A stretch of DNA of 64,000 nt from Bifidobacterium sp. ESL0784 (lineage in GTDB: Bacteria; Actinomycetota; Actinomycetes; Actinomycetales; Bifidobacteriaceae), in contig NZ_JAQTHV010000002.1 of assembly GCF_029433295.1 (NCBI RefSeq), forward strand, positions 186,001-250,000, read 5' to 3'. Shown here piece after piece: positions 38,449 through 47,961 of the stretch. The notes under the pieces are model-generated. The model saw only the letters and a list, made by a program, of their open reading frames with translations. It was not told where the DNA came from and searched no databases. Position 1 is the first letter of the stretch. Every line of letters starts with the position of its first letter. The position numbers were made by a program, and so were the translations under genes.

Positions 38449-39243
38449 GTGACCGATTCACACAACAACGAAAACAGCAAACCTGCCTCTCCGCAGCAGG
38501 AGTTGCTTGACCGACTCGGAACCACGCTTTCACCGGATCTGCTGGTGCAGGCACTCACCCACCGTTCGTTCTCGCACGAGCACGAGGGTGCGCCGAACTA
38601 CGAACGTTTGGAATTCTTGGGTGACGCTGTACTCGAGTTCGTTTCTACGGAAACGTTGTATCGTGTTCACCCGGACATGAATGAGGGCCAGCTTGCGAAG
38701 ATGCGGGCGATGGCCGTCTCAGAAAAGGCGCTTTCACAAATTGCACGCGAAAAACTGCAGGTAGGCCCATATATCCTGCTCGGCCATGGCGAGGCGGAAT
38801 CCGGCGGCGCCGAAAAAAGCTCGATTCTCTGCGACATCGTCGAATCGCTGATCGGCGCGACATTCGTTGAGCACGGCATTGACGAGGCCCGTAAAGTCGT
38901 GCATCATCTGGTCGATGATGAGCTCAAGAAAGTTGCGACCGAAGGCCCGGCGCTGGATTGGAAGACCTCGCTGACCGTCAAGGCGCACGGCATGGGACTT
39001 GAGGATCCGCGCTACCGCATGGCCGTCTCCGGCCCGGAATACGCGCAGGTCTTCACTGCCCGAGCCGTTGTCGGTCAGGATGACGAAGTGCTCGGCGTCG
39101 GCACCGGTTCCAGCAAACGCAAGGCCCAGCTTGCTGCTGCTCGCGAGGCTTGGCACGAGCTTGATGACCATCCAAGCAAGCATCAGGCGAAGAAACACCA
39201 TCACCGTAATAATTCCAGCGCAGACTCATCTAAAGTAGACTGA
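38449..39243 (+). CDS. rnc: ribonuclease III
   Basis: 264 residues from GTG 38449, chosen for AAAGGA eight bases upstream; the frame runs back to 38356 without similarity. It cleaves double-stranded RNA in rRNA processing. The signature NYERLEFLGDAVLEFV carries the catalytic acidic residues, CDIVESLIGATFVEHG holds the second metal-binding Glu, and the C-terminal dsRNA-binding domain (DWKTSLTVKAHG...GTGSSKRKAQLAAAREAW) is complete. The tail is His/Lys-rich. Confidence 0.96.
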   Translation: MTDSHNNENSKPASPQQELLDRLGTTLSPDLLVQALTHRSFSHEHEGAPNYERLEFLGDAVLEFVSTETLYRVHPDMNEGQLAKMRAMAVSEKALSQIAREKLQVGPYILLGHGEAESGGAEKSSILCDIVESLIGATFVEHGIDEARKVVHHLVDDELKKVATEGPALDWKTSLTVKAHGMGLEDPRYRMAVSGPEYAQVFTARAVVGQDDEVLGVGTGSSKRKAQLAAAREAWHELDDHPSKHQAKKHHHRNNSSADSSKVD

Positions 39244-39254
39244 AAATCATCCCC

Positions 39255-39392
39255 TTACCCTGCCTCATTCACTACTAAAGCTGACTGAGAATCAGTATCT
39301 CCATTGGTTTCTGCGGACTCGTCCAACGCAGCTTGAGAATCTCCCTCGTCCTTTTCTCCTACGTCCGATTCTGAATACCCGGGTATGTGCAT
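39255..39392 (-). CDS. possible 45-residue acidic peptide
   Basis: ATG 39392 to TAA 39255, with TGAGGG directly upstream. The predicted peptide starts MHIPGYSESDVGEKDEGD and is Asp/Glu/Ser-rich, resembling the C-terminal tails of local surface proteins more than a stand-alone protein. It lies in the 315-base gap between rnc and the LRR gene. It could be a small gene, a remnant of a longer tail, or chance. Confidence 0.25.
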   Translation of the reverse strand: MHIPGYSESDVGEKDEGDSQAALDESAETNGDTDSQSALVVNEAG

Positions 39393-39399
39393 CCCTCAT

Positions 39400-39437
39400 G
39401 CCCCGAGCAGCTGTCTGCAAGGTCAGTTGCTCGGGGC
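39400..39437. repeat. perfect 10-bp hairpin downstream of the LRR gene
   Basis: GCCCCGAGCA (39400-39409) and TGCTCGGGGC (39428-39437), 18-base loop. No T run follows on either strand. It may terminate or stabilise the LRR transcript, or structure the leader of the small frame next to it. The rest of 39244-39558 holds nothing else I can support. Confidence 0.5.
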
Positions 39438-39558
39438 AGCATCGACTCATCGGGCGACTGCAATCACTATCGACCATAAACCCTTCATCCATAAAACCTC
39501 TATACCCTAATTCATTAGATTCCCGAACCTATTGCATCTCATCTTCGGCAGTGTTCGG

Positions 39559-41751
39559 CTACTCATCAGCACTCGGTTCCTCTGCAACGCCCGGCTCTCC
39601 TACAGTGCCAAGTCCTTCGGCACCATCCGTTCCTCGAGCATCGTCCGACCATTCAGCTATACCCGGCCCTCTAACACCACTCGGCTCCTTATCAGCGCTC
39701 TTCTCTTTGATACGTAAGCAACAGGCCAACACAACGAAAGCGATAACAATCACTCCAAGTAGTGTGATCGGCCAAAAAAACAACGCCAATTCACGCCATG
39801 AAAAATCCAAGCTGCCGCCCTCATCACCACCGTCGGGATGGGCATGCACATATTCATCCTCGTCGGCTGGACCGTCACAGTATTTTCCGCTCCGCGTTCT
39901 TTCCTCGTCGTAGAAGATGCTGGACGGAGTATCCTCCCACTTGGCATTCAATTCCATGTCCTCAGTAACGGGCTCGTTGATAGCATCGGGTCCAAATATG
40001 ACACTCTCATCCTTACCGTCTTTCACGCGCCATCGACTGAATCCCTTTCCATCACATGTGATCGGAACGTCGGGCAGGTTCACCACATCTTCGTCACGCA
40101 CCTGCTGGTCAGGGACATGAAGACCGCATTCGTTGGTAAATGAGACACTATGCGTCTGTTTCGGCGGCACACCTTGAATATGTCGTGAGACCATTCCGAT
40201 GAAATCGGCGTCATGCATTTCTTTTGCGTCCCAGAAGGTTAGGGATATATGGTCGGCGTCCCCCGCGGATTTCCACGTCGCCACCCCAGTCGTCGGGTCG
40301 TAATGGCCGTTTTTCGGATACATCTTCGGTTTGATATATTTGCCATCGAAATCTTTCCCCGTCTTCAGCGTCAACTGGTCGGTGGCGGCGTCGTCAAGCA
40401 ATGTGTATTGTCTATCCAAATCTATTCTCACTTCATCCCTCACCTTGGCAGGCAAAGTGGCGTCACGTACCGCATTACCACCGAAATCCGCGCTACTGAT
40501 ACTTGCCATCTTCGCCAAAACCGAAATATCGGTTATTTTGTTGTTTTCAAGCTCAAGATCCCATATCTTGTCGCAATTGGCGAGAAGGGAAATATCCGAT
40601 ATCTGGTTATCGGAAAGATCGAGATCCCCTTCAAGCTTGGTAAGTCCAGCTAGAGGTGAGATGTCCGAAATGTTGTTGTCGTCGGCCTTGAGTGTGCGCA
40701 GCTGCGTAAGACCGCGCAAGGGCTCCAGGCTTTGAATCTCGTTATAGTCAATCGACAACGACGTCAACGCGGTCATTCCGGAAAGCGTGCTGATGTCGGA
40801 AATACGGTTACCACCAATCCACAGCACACGCATATTGGCCATTCCACGCAATGGCGAGATATCGGCTATCGCGTTGCCGCTCAAATCCAGCTCCTGCAAG
40901 TTTGTAAGCGTTTCGAGCGCGGAGACATCACGGATCTGCAGACTGCCCCCAGTGTTCTGTTGCCCCGCGTATAACTTGCGCAGATTCGTCATGCTCCGCA
41001 CCATATCAATCGAGCCGAGATCATTCTTGCTGATGTCGAGCCGGGTGAGATTCACCAAGCTAGCCAGAGGCGAGCCATCGATGATGCCAGCACTCTCGAT
41101 ATCAAGTTCGTTCAGATTGACCAACCCGGCAAGCGAAGCGACGCTTTTGAATTTAAGGTTATTGAGCCGAAGGACCTTGAGCCCGATAAGACCTGCCAAC
41201 GGAGCAAGATCGATCGACAAGAGGGAGTCAGGATTTGAACCAGAATTATCCTGTCGATTATTCAGGGAAAGCACCTGCAACGAGGTGAGCTTGGAAAGCG
41301 GCGAGAAATCGGAGACCTCGTTTCCATTGCAATACAGCGTTTGCAGTTTGGTGAGATTGGCTAGACGTGCGAGGCTCTGAACATAATTACCATCGATATT
41401 GAGATAGGTGAGGTTCACCAGATTCTCGATGCCTTTGAGACTCTCGACTCGTCCGTTCAACGATTTGAAAGCATTGAGTTTCGTGGTGGTATCAACCATT
41501 TTCTGGGTAAAGATATTAGTGGTCTTGACGTGCTCGGCTCTCGCAACGTCCTTGGCGAGAGCCTCATCGGGGAAGCAATCGGCTATGCTGTCGCTGCCGA
41601 CCTTGCAATCGTGCCGAACTTGCGCGGCTGAAACGGAACAGGGCGCAAATATCATCGCAATCACCATGAATGCCGCAAACGCAACCGACAACGCCCGCAG
41701 AAACGTCGTAACCGGCTGCTTGGTGGTCGTCGCGGTGTCTTCCTTGGCCAT
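39559..41751 (-). CDS. internalin-like leucine-rich-repeat surface protein
   Basis: 730 residues. Signal peptide at 1-42 (FLRALSVAFAAFMVIAMIFAPCSVSA). About 14 leucine-rich repeats of 22 residues follow from about 105 to 420 with the internalin consensus (ISDISPLAGLTKLEGDLDLSDNQ). After a linker comes a Listeria-Bacteroides InlB_B-type repeat ending MELNAKWE. A single membrane helix near 650-680 (FFWPITLLGVIVIAFVVLACC) is followed by a cytoplasmic acidic tail. There is no LPXTG; anchoring is by the helix. Likely an adhesin or host/neighbour-contact protein. GGAG precedes ATG 41751. It is divergent from ilvB. Confidence 0.9.
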   Translation of the reverse strand: MAKEDTATTTKQPVTTFLRALSVAFAAFMVIAMIFAPCSVSAAQVRHDCKVGSDSIADCFPDEALAKDVARAEHVKTTNIFTQKMVDTTTKLNAFKSLNGRVESLKGIENLVNLTYLNIDGNYVQSLARLANLTKLQTLYCNGNEVSDFSPLSKLTSLQVLSLNNRQDNSGSNPDSLLSIDLAPLAGLIGLKVLRLNNLKFKSVASLAGLVNLNELDIESAGIIDGSPLASLVNLTRLDISKNDLGSIDMVRSMTNLRKLYAGQQNTGGSLQIRDVSALETLTNLQELDLSGNAIADISPLRGMANMRVLWIGGNRISDISTLSGMTALTSLSIDYNEIQSLEPLRGLTQLRTLKADDNNISDISPLAGLTKLEGDLDLSDNQISDISLLANCDKIWDLELENNKITDISVLAKMASISSADFGGNAVRDATLPAKVRDEVRIDLDRQYTLLDDAATDQLTLKTGKDFDGKYIKPKMYPKNGHYDPTTGVATWKSAGDADHISLTFWDAKEMHDADFIGMVSRHIQGVPPKQTHSVSFTNECGLHVPDQQVRDEDVVNLPDVPITCDGKGFSRWRVKDGKDESVIFGPDAINEPVTEDMELNAKWEDTPSSIFYDEERTRSGKYCDGPADEDEYVHAHPDGGDEGGSLDFSWRELALFFWPITLLGVIVIAFVVLACCLRIKEKSADKEPSGVRGPGIAEWSDDARGTDGAEGLGTVGEPGVAEEPSADE

Positions 41752-42114
41752 AGTCCGCTCCTTTATTTGCTTTGATATTCCCGTTTATCACCACGGTCAT
41801 TCGCAGCGTACGTATAACCGTAAACCAGACATACGTGTATATCACAAGCAATAAGAATCATCCGCACAGAACAATGACAACGGCCTCGGGCATGTATTCC
41901 CACAAGCTATACGCAATAAACCGCCATCACGACGCCAATATTTGGGCAATAAGCGGGTTCGCCACGCGTAAGGCGTTATTATATCTACCAAATCGGCATA
42001 GCGCCGCGGCCTGCCAAGAACAGCCCAGCGAACACCGAACGTCACAGCCATGCGGACGTACACCATACGCCACAGGTCACCGACAATCCTTATCAACCCG
42101 AAGAGACAAGAGGA
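41752..42114. other. divergent region between LRR gene and ilvB
   Basis: 363 bases with no coding character on either strand. The stretch nearest the LRR gene is A/T-rich with an ATACGTRTAT-like repeat (ACGTATAACC, ATACGTGTAT), a possible operator. AAGAGG just before 42115 is the ilvB ribosome site. No leader peptide rich in branched-chain codons, T-box or attenuator hairpin was recognised. Confidence 0.45.
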
Positions 42115-44052
42115 ATGATGGTGTCACCAACGCCTTTACAGGCATTCAGCGCGGTGCCGAAAGCACCGAAGACCAACAAACAGACTCTCGTGGATGGCGA
42201 GAAAATGACCGGCGCACAGGCGCTGATCCGCACGCTGGAAGATCTGGGCGTGCAGGACGTTTTCGGCATTCCGGGCGGCGCGATCCTGCCGGTCTATCAT
42301 GAGATCCACGACGACACCAAGTTCCGTTTCGTGCTGATGCGCCATGAGCAGGGCGCGGGGCACGCGGCCGAGGGATACGCCGTGGCCACCGGACGCGTGG
42401 GCGTATGCATCGTCACCTCCGGGCCGGGAGCCACCAATATGGTCACCCCGATCGCAGACGCGAACATGGATTCGGTGCCGCTCGTGGTCATTTCCGGGCA
42501 GGTCGGCGTGAACGCCATCGGCACAGACGCCTTCCAGGAGGCCGATACCGTCGGTATCACATACCCCGTGGTCAAGCATTCCTACCTTGTCACCGACGCG
42601 CAGGACATTCCCCGCGTACTCGCTGAAGCGCACTATGTCGCGCGCACCGGCCGCCCCGGCCCTGTCGTCGTCGACATCACGAAAACCGCCCAAGTTGACG
42701 ATATGTATTACTCATGGCCTCAGAAACTGTTGCTGCCAGGCTATAATCCGACGACCAAACCGCACGGGCACGTCCTGCGCGAGGCCGCGAAACTGTTTGA
42801 ACAATCGTATCGACCGGTGCTATACGTCGGCGGCGGCGCGGTGCGCTCCAACGCCAGCGAGCAGGTCAAGGAACTGGCCGATCTGACCGATTCCCCCATC
42901 GTCACCACGCTTCCCGCATGCGGCATCGTGCCGGATTCCGATCCGAAAGTACTGGGAATGCTCGGCATGCACGGCACGTTGGCGGCTACGGCAGCCACGC
43001 AGAAATGCGATTTGCTGGTGGCCATCGGAGCCCGTTTCGACGACCGTGTGACCGGAAAATTGGAGGCTTTCGCACCCGCCGCCCGCGTCATCCACATCGA
43101 CATCGACCCGGCCGAGATCGGCAAGCGCCGCCAGCCGGATGTACCGATTGTCGGCGACGTGGCCGAGGTGCTCGACGCACTGAACGCCGAAATCAAGCGA
43201 GGACAGGCCATACACGGCTTGCCGAATCACGAGTCGTGGTGGAAGCTCATCAACTCGTGGCGCGAAAAATATCCGATGAAGTATGACGAAACGACGCCGG
43301 ACGGTACACTTTCGCCGCAGTGGGTGGTCGAGGAGCTCTCGCGCCAGGCAGCACCTTCCACCATCTGGGTTTCCGGCGTGGGCCAGCATCAGATGTGGGC
43401 CTCGCAGCTTGTCGATTTCGAGAATCCACATTCCTGGATTTCCTCGGGAGGCTTGGGAACCATGGGCTTCGGCCTTCCTGCGGCCATCGGGGCGCGCATC
43501 GGTTCCACCCGTGATTTCGGCGGCAAGAAACCAGTTTGGCTCATCGACGGCGACGGCAGCTTCCAGATGACTTCCGAGGAGTTGGCAGCTGCGTTCATCG
43601 ACAACGCTCCGGTGAAGATCGCGATTCTCAACAATTCCGTTTACGGCATGGTCCGCCAGTGGCAGACGCTCTTCTACGACAAGCATTATTCGCAGACCAG
43701 CATCCAGGATGGCGAAAACACCGAAGATATCATCAATGTCCCCGATTTCGTCAAACTGGCCGAGGCGTATGGCTGCGTCGGTATTCGCGCGAGAACACAG
43801 GACGAGGCGAGGAACGCGATCAAACGCGCTAACGAAATCAACGACCGGCCGGTGCTGATCGACTTCCGCGTTTACAAGGACGCCATGGTCTGGCCGATGG
43901 TGGCAGCCGGGCAATCCAACGACACCGTCACCTATATGCCGGGCATACAACCACTGCTGCATCATAACGCGGCGAACCCAGCTGCCGATGACGCTTCTGA
44001 CGATACCGAGAATGTTGCCGAAGCCGCCGACATCGCGGCCGCGGAAAAGTAA
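42115..44052 (+). CDS. ilvB: acetolactate synthase large subunit
   Basis: 645 residues. A ThDP-dependent synthase that makes acetolactate or acetohydroxybutyrate for valine, leucine and isoleucine. VFGIPGGAILPVYHEI and VLMRHEQGAGHAAEGYA contain the catalytic Glu (Glu78); CIVTSGPGATNMVTPIADANMDS, the GDGSFQMTSEELAAA metal motif and NNSVYGMVRQWQTLFY match biosynthetic AHAS. The tail beyond 615 is an acidic Ala/Asp extension. ilvN follows after 21 bases. Confidence 0.97.
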   Translation: MMVSPTPLQAFSAVPKAPKTNKQTLVDGEKMTGAQALIRTLEDLGVQDVFGIPGGAILPVYHEIHDDTKFRFVLMRHEQGAGHAAEGYAVATGRVGVCIVTSGPGATNMVTPIADANMDSVPLVVISGQVGVNAIGTDAFQEADTVGITYPVVKHSYLVTDAQDIPRVLAEAHYVARTGRPGPVVVDITKTAQVDDMYYSWPQKLLLPGYNPTTKPHGHVLREAAKLFEQSYRPVLYVGGGAVRSNASEQVKELADLTDSPIVTTLPACGIVPDSDPKVLGMLGMHGTLAATAATQKCDLLVAIGARFDDRVTGKLEAFAPAARVIHIDIDPAEIGKRRQPDVPIVGDVAEVLDALNAEIKRGQAIHGLPNHESWWKLINSWREKYPMKYDETTPDGTLSPQWVVEELSRQAAPSTIWVSGVGQHQMWASQLVDFENPHSWISSGGLGTMGFGLPAAIGARIGSTRDFGGKKPVWLIDGDGSFQMTSEELAAAFIDNAPVKIAILNNSVYGMVRQWQTLFYDKHYSQTSIQDGENTEDIINVPDFVKLAEAYGCVGIRARTQDEARNAIKRANEINDRPVLIDFRVYKDAMVWPMVAAGQSNDTVTYMPGIQPLLHHNAANPAADDASDDTENVAEAADIAAAEK

Positions 44053-44073
44053 GGGCAAGGCGAAAGGAATATC

Positions 44074-44628
44074 ATGGCAATCTATCCTGCATCCACTCCG
44101 CATAGCGAGCGTCATACCCTGTCCGTCTTGGTCGAAAACCGCCCCGGCGTACTGGCCCGTATAGCCGGCCTTTTCGCCCGCCGCGCCTTCAACATCAACT
44201 CGCTTTCCGTCTCCCCCACCGAACGCCCCGACATCTCGCGCGTCACCGTGACCGCCGACGTGGAGCAGGTGCCGCTTGAGCAGATCATCAAGCAGCTCAA
44301 CAAACTGCTCCACGTCCTGAAAATCGTCGATCTCGACAACATGGACGCCGTTCAGCGCGAGCTGGTGCTCATCAAGGTCGCCGCCAACGAATCGAATCGA
44401 TCGGATGTACTTGAGATCGTACGACTCTTCCGCGTGCGCGTGGTCGACGTGCACCCCGAGTCGCTGACCATCGAGGCCACCGGCGACGAAGGCAAGATCG
44501 ACGCGCTGCTTGGGCTCTTGGACGATTACGGCGTCATCGAACTGGTCCGTTCCGGCGCTGTCGCCATGACCCGCGGTCCCCACGCCTTGAGCGAAAAGGT
44601 GGTCGGCAGCGAGATCACCGGAAGGTAA
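44074..44628 (+). CDS. ilvN: acetolactate synthase small (regulatory) subunit
   Basis: 184 residues. The ACT domain HTLSVLVENRPGVLARIAGLFARRAFNINSLSVSPTE binds valine for feedback inhibition, and the C-terminal half (LIKVAANESNRSDVLEIVRLFRVRVVDV...) activates the large subunit. GAAAGGAAT precedes ATG. It forms an operon with ilvB, ended by a clear hairpin. Confidence 0.96.
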   Translation: MAIYPASTPHSERHTLSVLVENRPGVLARIAGLFARRAFNINSLSVSPTERPDISRVTVTADVEQVPLEQIIKQLNKLLHVLKIVDLDNMDAVQRELVLIKVAANESNRSDVLEIVRLFRVRVVDVHPESLTIEATGDEGKIDALLGLLDDYGVIELVRSGAVAMTRGPHALSEKVVGSEITGR

Positions 44629-44656
44629 TGCAGTAACTTAACGGTACCAAATTTCT

Positions 44657-44690
44657 AAGGTGGATATGGGTTAAAACCATATCCACCTTT
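44657..44690 (+). terminator. terminator of ilvBN
   Basis: Perfect 13-bp stem AAGGTGGATATGG / CCATATCCACCTT (44657-44669, 44677-44689), 7-base loop, then TTG and a T-rich stretch. Confidence 0.9.
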
Positions 44691-44720
44691 TGTTGTCTTT
44701 CCTCTGGGATTCTGGGGTTA

Positions 44721-46976
44721 TTATTCAACCTGCTCGGAGAGCTCCATCCACTCGGACTCTAGAGACTCAGACTCGGCGGAGTTGGCAGAGAGTTGCTCGT
44801 TGAGTTTGCCCAGACCTACGTAATCGGACGGGTCGTGCGCGGCCATTTTCTGTTCGATCTTCGACTTCTCTGTTTCGAGTTTCGCAAGTTTGCGCTCGAT
44901 GGCCGAGAGACGACGAGTGGCGTCGTGGAAGGCTTTGCCGGTCAGTTTCGGTTCGCCGGATTGCGAATCGGAATCGGTATTGTTGCCGTTATCGCTTGCG
45001 TCTGCATTTGATGATTGGGATTCAGTCGTACTGCTCGAAGAAGAGCCCTTGCCCGACAACTTACCACTGTGATTGCCGCCGATAACCTCATCGAGCGTTT
45101 CGCCGTTCTCGATTTTGCGAACCATTTCGAGGTAATCATCGACGCCACCGGGAAGGTGACGGACCTTGCCACCAATCAATGCAAACTGCTCGTCAGTCAC
45201 GCGTTCAAGTAGGTAGCGGTCATGGGAAACCACAATCAGCGTGCCCGGCCAGGAATCAAGCAGATCCTCCATCACGGCCAGCATGTCGGTGTCAAGATCA
45301 TTGCCAGGCTCATCCAAAATCAAAACATTGGGCTCGTCCAGCAAAATCAGCAAGAGCTGCATGCGGCGCTTCTGCCCGCCGGAAAGATCGGCAATCGGCG
45401 TCATCAGCTGCGCAGCCGAAAAACCAAGCCGTTCCATCAGCTGGCTGGTCGAAACCTCTTTGCCGTCGACTTCATAGGTCGGCTTGTAGCGACTCAGCAC
45501 TTCCTTGATCTTGTATTTGCCGAGCTTCTCCAGCTCATCGAGCCGCTGCGAAAGCACCGCAAACTTCACGGTCTTGCCGATTTTCACGTACCCGGTCGTC
45601 GGTGTCAACGTGCCGTCGATGATTTTCAGCAACGTCGACTTGCCGGCACCGTTCGCACCGACAATACCAAATCGGTCGCCGGGGCCAATCAGCCAAGTGA
45701 CATCGTCAAGAATCTTGCGTCCGCTGACCGTCACCTTCTGCGCTGAGGAAGTGACGGCAGGGGTATCCTCGGCGTTGGATTCCTTATCACTGACTGCACT
45801 ATCTTCCTGATTGGAAGAAACATCGGAAGTATCGGCGTCATTCGTCCCATCCGAAATCTGTGTGGCTTCATTGGTTTCCGTCACAGACTGATTTTCGTCG
45901 GCTTGAGAACGTTCGGCTTTGGCATCAACAAGCCGGTCATCATCCAAATCGTCAACAGCCAGCTCGACGAAACCCATGACTTTCGGCTCCTGATACAAAG
46001 CCGGAACCACATCAACACGCGAAGCGGAGTCGTTGTCCGAGTCATCAGATCCATTATCACTGGGTGTTTCGCCTTGGAGATGCTCGAAAATCTGAGTGAC
46101 ATCGCTGAGGTCGACGACCTGCTTACCCAGCCGTGAAGTCGCCATTTGTTTCAGCTGCAATGTATTACGCATCGGTGGCACGTCGGCAATCAGCTCATTG
46201 GCCTGTTTCACGTGGAACTTCTGCTTGGTGGCACGGGCGCGGGCGCCGCGAGTCAGCCAAGCCAGTTCCTTGCGGGCAAGATTGCGGCGGCGTTCCTCAC
46301 GAATATCGGCCTGCCGGTCACGTTCGACGCGCTGAAGCATGTAGGCGCTGTAGCCGCCTTCGAACGGGTCGATCACCCCGTCGTGCACCTCCCACATCGA
46401 CTCGCAGACCTCATCCAGGAACCAGCGGTCGTGCGTAACCAGCAGCAACGCGCCCTGCCCTTTGGCCCAGCGGTTCTTCAGATGCTCCGCAAGCCAATGA
46501 ATGGTAACGATATCCAAGTGGTTCGTCGGTTCGTCAAGCGCAAGAATGTCCCAATCCTTCAGCAACAAACGGGTCAAATCCGCACGTCGACGCTGGCCGC
46601 CGGAAAGCGAACCAACTTTGGCATCGAGACTCAAACCACCGAGCAACGCCTCCACGATCTCGCGGGAACGGGTGTCGGAAGCCCATTGGTAATCCTCACG
46701 CCCTTCGAGCGCGGCCTGCCGCACTGTGGCATTGTCATCAAGTGGATCGCGCTGGTCCAGCATGCCGAACGTCAGCCCGTTACGCGTGGTCACGCGCCCG
46801 GAATCGGGCTGCTGCGTGCCAGCCAGCAAATGCAGCAACGTGGATTTGCCGTCGCCGTTTTTGCCGACGATACCGATACGGTCGCCCTCGAAGACGCCTT
46901 GCGTCACATCGGTAAAAATGGTTTTGGTGGCGAAATCAAGCGAAACGTGTTCAAGTCCCAAGTCATAAGTCGGCAT
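44721..46976 (-). CDS. ABC-F family ATPase (Uup-like)
   Basis: 751 residues, two nucleotide-binding domains and no membrane part. First NBD: Walker A GKNGDGKST (38-46), signature LSGGQRRR (124-131), Walker B DILALDEP. Second NBD: GANGAGKST (440-448), LSGGQKRR, VLILDEPGND. The inter-domain arm, which reaches the ribosomal P site in ABC-F proteins, is followed by two acidic Ser/Asp/Glu-rich insertions (about 303-320 and 356-412), making it unusually long. A C-terminal coiled coil (RLSAIERKLAKLETEKSKIEQ) is of the Uup type. A translation factor or DNA-branch-binding role is likely. Confidence 0.92.
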   Translation of the reverse strand: MPTYDLGLEHVSLDFATKTIFTDVTQGVFEGDRIGIVGKNGDGKSTLLHLLAGTQQPDSGRVTTRNGLTFGMLDQRDPLDDNATVRQAALEGREDYQWASDTRSREIVEALLGGLSLDAKVGSLSGGQRRRADLTRLLLKDWDILALDEPTNHLDIVTIHWLAEHLKNRWAKGQGALLLVTHDRWFLDEVCESMWEVHDGVIDPFEGGYSAYMLQRVERDRQADIREERRRNLARKELAWLTRGARARATKQKFHVKQANELIADVPPMRNTLQLKQMATSRLGKQVVDLSDVTQIFEHLQGETPSDNGSDDSDNDSASRVDVVPALYQEPKVMGFVELAVDDLDDDRLVDAKAERSQADENQSVTETNEATQISDGTNDADTSDVSSNQEDSAVSDKESNAEDTPAVTSSAQKVTVSGRKILDDVTWLIGPGDRFGIVGANGAGKSTLLKIIDGTLTPTTGYVKIGKTVKFAVLSQRLDELEKLGKYKIKEVLSRYKPTYEVDGKEVSTSQLMERLGFSAAQLMTPIADLSGGQKRRMQLLLILLDEPNVLILDEPGNDLDTDMLAVMEDLLDSWPGTLIVVSHDRYLLERVTDEQFALIGGKVRHLPGGVDDYLEMVRKIENGETLDEVIGGNHSGKLSGKGSSSSSTTESQSSNADASDNGNNTDSDSQSGEPKLTGKAFHDATRRLSAIERKLAKLETEKSKIEQKMAAHDPSDYVGLGKLNEQLSANSAESESLESEWMELSEQVE

Positions 46977-47074
46977 AGTGATTCGATGGTACCGCCCGCC
47001 GCCAACACCCTTTAGTCTGCAGGCAAATCAGCCAGTGCACATTCTCGCATTTCCCGTCACACCAAAACTGAACA

Positions 47075-47122
47075 TGCGATGAAAATTACGATTCCTGCCT
47101 CATTTCCCTGATTTTCATCGCA
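47075..47122 (-). terminator. hairpin downstream of the glutamine amidotransferase gene
   Basis: Perfect 12-bp arms TGCGATGAAAAT (47075-47086) and ATTTTCATCGCA (47111-47122) with a 24-base loop, eight bases past the stop at 47131. Same arm sequence as the hairpin at 5950. Confidence 0.65.
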
Positions 47123-47130
47123 AGCTCGAG

Positions 47131-47859
47131 TCAGGACTGTTCGCCCATCGCACGGGCACTGGCAGCACAACGCACGGCGAAGGCGGAGAAAACCTGCTCG
47201 GCGAGCGGCTGCAGTTCAACGTCGTAATGCTTGAAATCCTCACGAATCTTGGCAATTTGGCTCTTCTTCATGCCCTTGACCATGGACGGCTCACTCAGCC
47301 ACTCGTCCAAAAGCGTCGGCGTCACCTCAAGATGGAACTGCAGCCCGAGTGCGCTTTTATAGCAGAACGCCTGGTTTTCGGTATATTTCGATGACGCGAG
47401 AAGCTGGCCACCATCGGGAACGGAGACGACGTCGTTGTGCCAGTTGAGCACGTTCATCTCGGAGGTCCACATTGGGAACCAGTCGTTTTTGACGACGCGC
47501 TTGATCGGCGCGAACCCGATTTCCGAGCATTTGCCACTCTGCAGTTTGCCGCCGAGCGCCGTGGCGATAATCTGATGGCCAAGGCAGATGCCCAGCACCG
47601 GTTTGCCCGCCTTCACGGCCTTGCGCACCAGCTTCGCCTCGGTTTTGAGCCCCGGATATTCCTTGTAATCCTGCGCCCCCATCGGCCCGCCCATTACCAC
47701 GAGCCCCGCAATCTTTTCGCTTTTCGGCACGTCTGGATTTGCTTCAGAGGCGATGTTCAGTGTTTCGCTGCCCATACCAAGGTCGTCGAGATTATCAAGG
47801 ATCCGTCCTGGCTTTTCGCAGGAAACATGTTGCAGAATAAGCACTTTCGGCATCGTCAT
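47131..47859 (-). CDS. class I glutamine amidotransferase-like protein
   Basis: About 242 residues. VVMGGPMGAQDYKEYPGL, then the nucleophile elbow PVLGICLGHQIIATALGG and the His-Glu pair in LGLQFHLEVTP form the class I GATase triad. Stand-alone proteins of this kind (GMP-synthase-glutaminase-like) hydrolyse amide or gamma-glutamyl bonds; the acceptor is unknown. ATG 47859 or 47853 is used; the frame remains open to 48537 but that part lies over cysS and has no similarity. It is divergent from cysS. Confidence 0.9.
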   Translation of the reverse strand: MTMPKVLILQHVSCEKPGRILDNLDDLGMGSETLNIASEANPDVPKSEKIAGLVVMGGPMGAQDYKEYPGLKTEAKLVRKAVKAGKPVLGICLGHQIIATALGGKLQSGKCSEIGFAPIKRVVKNDWFPMWTSEMNVLNWHNDVVSVPDGGQLLASSKYTENQAFCYKSALGLQFHLEVTPTLLDEWLSEPSMVKGMKKSQIAKIREDFKHYDVELQPLAEQVFSAFAVRCAASARAMGEQS

Positions 47860-47961
47860 GGTTCCATTGTGGCATTTCGTCACCCCAAATTCATACCCGT
47901 TGACTTCAAGCGAACGGACTTGCACATTTTTTTGTCGGCTAAAGCCAATACTCTGGTAAAT

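Noticed and set aside
41752..42114. T-box or branched-chain leader peptide before ilvB
   Set aside because: No short frame rich in Leu/Val/Ile codons and no terminator/antiterminator pair could be found.
47437..47961. 175-codon N-terminal extension of cysS
   Set aside because: It lies over the divergent amidotransferase gene; CysRS begins normally at 47962 with a -10-like box before it.
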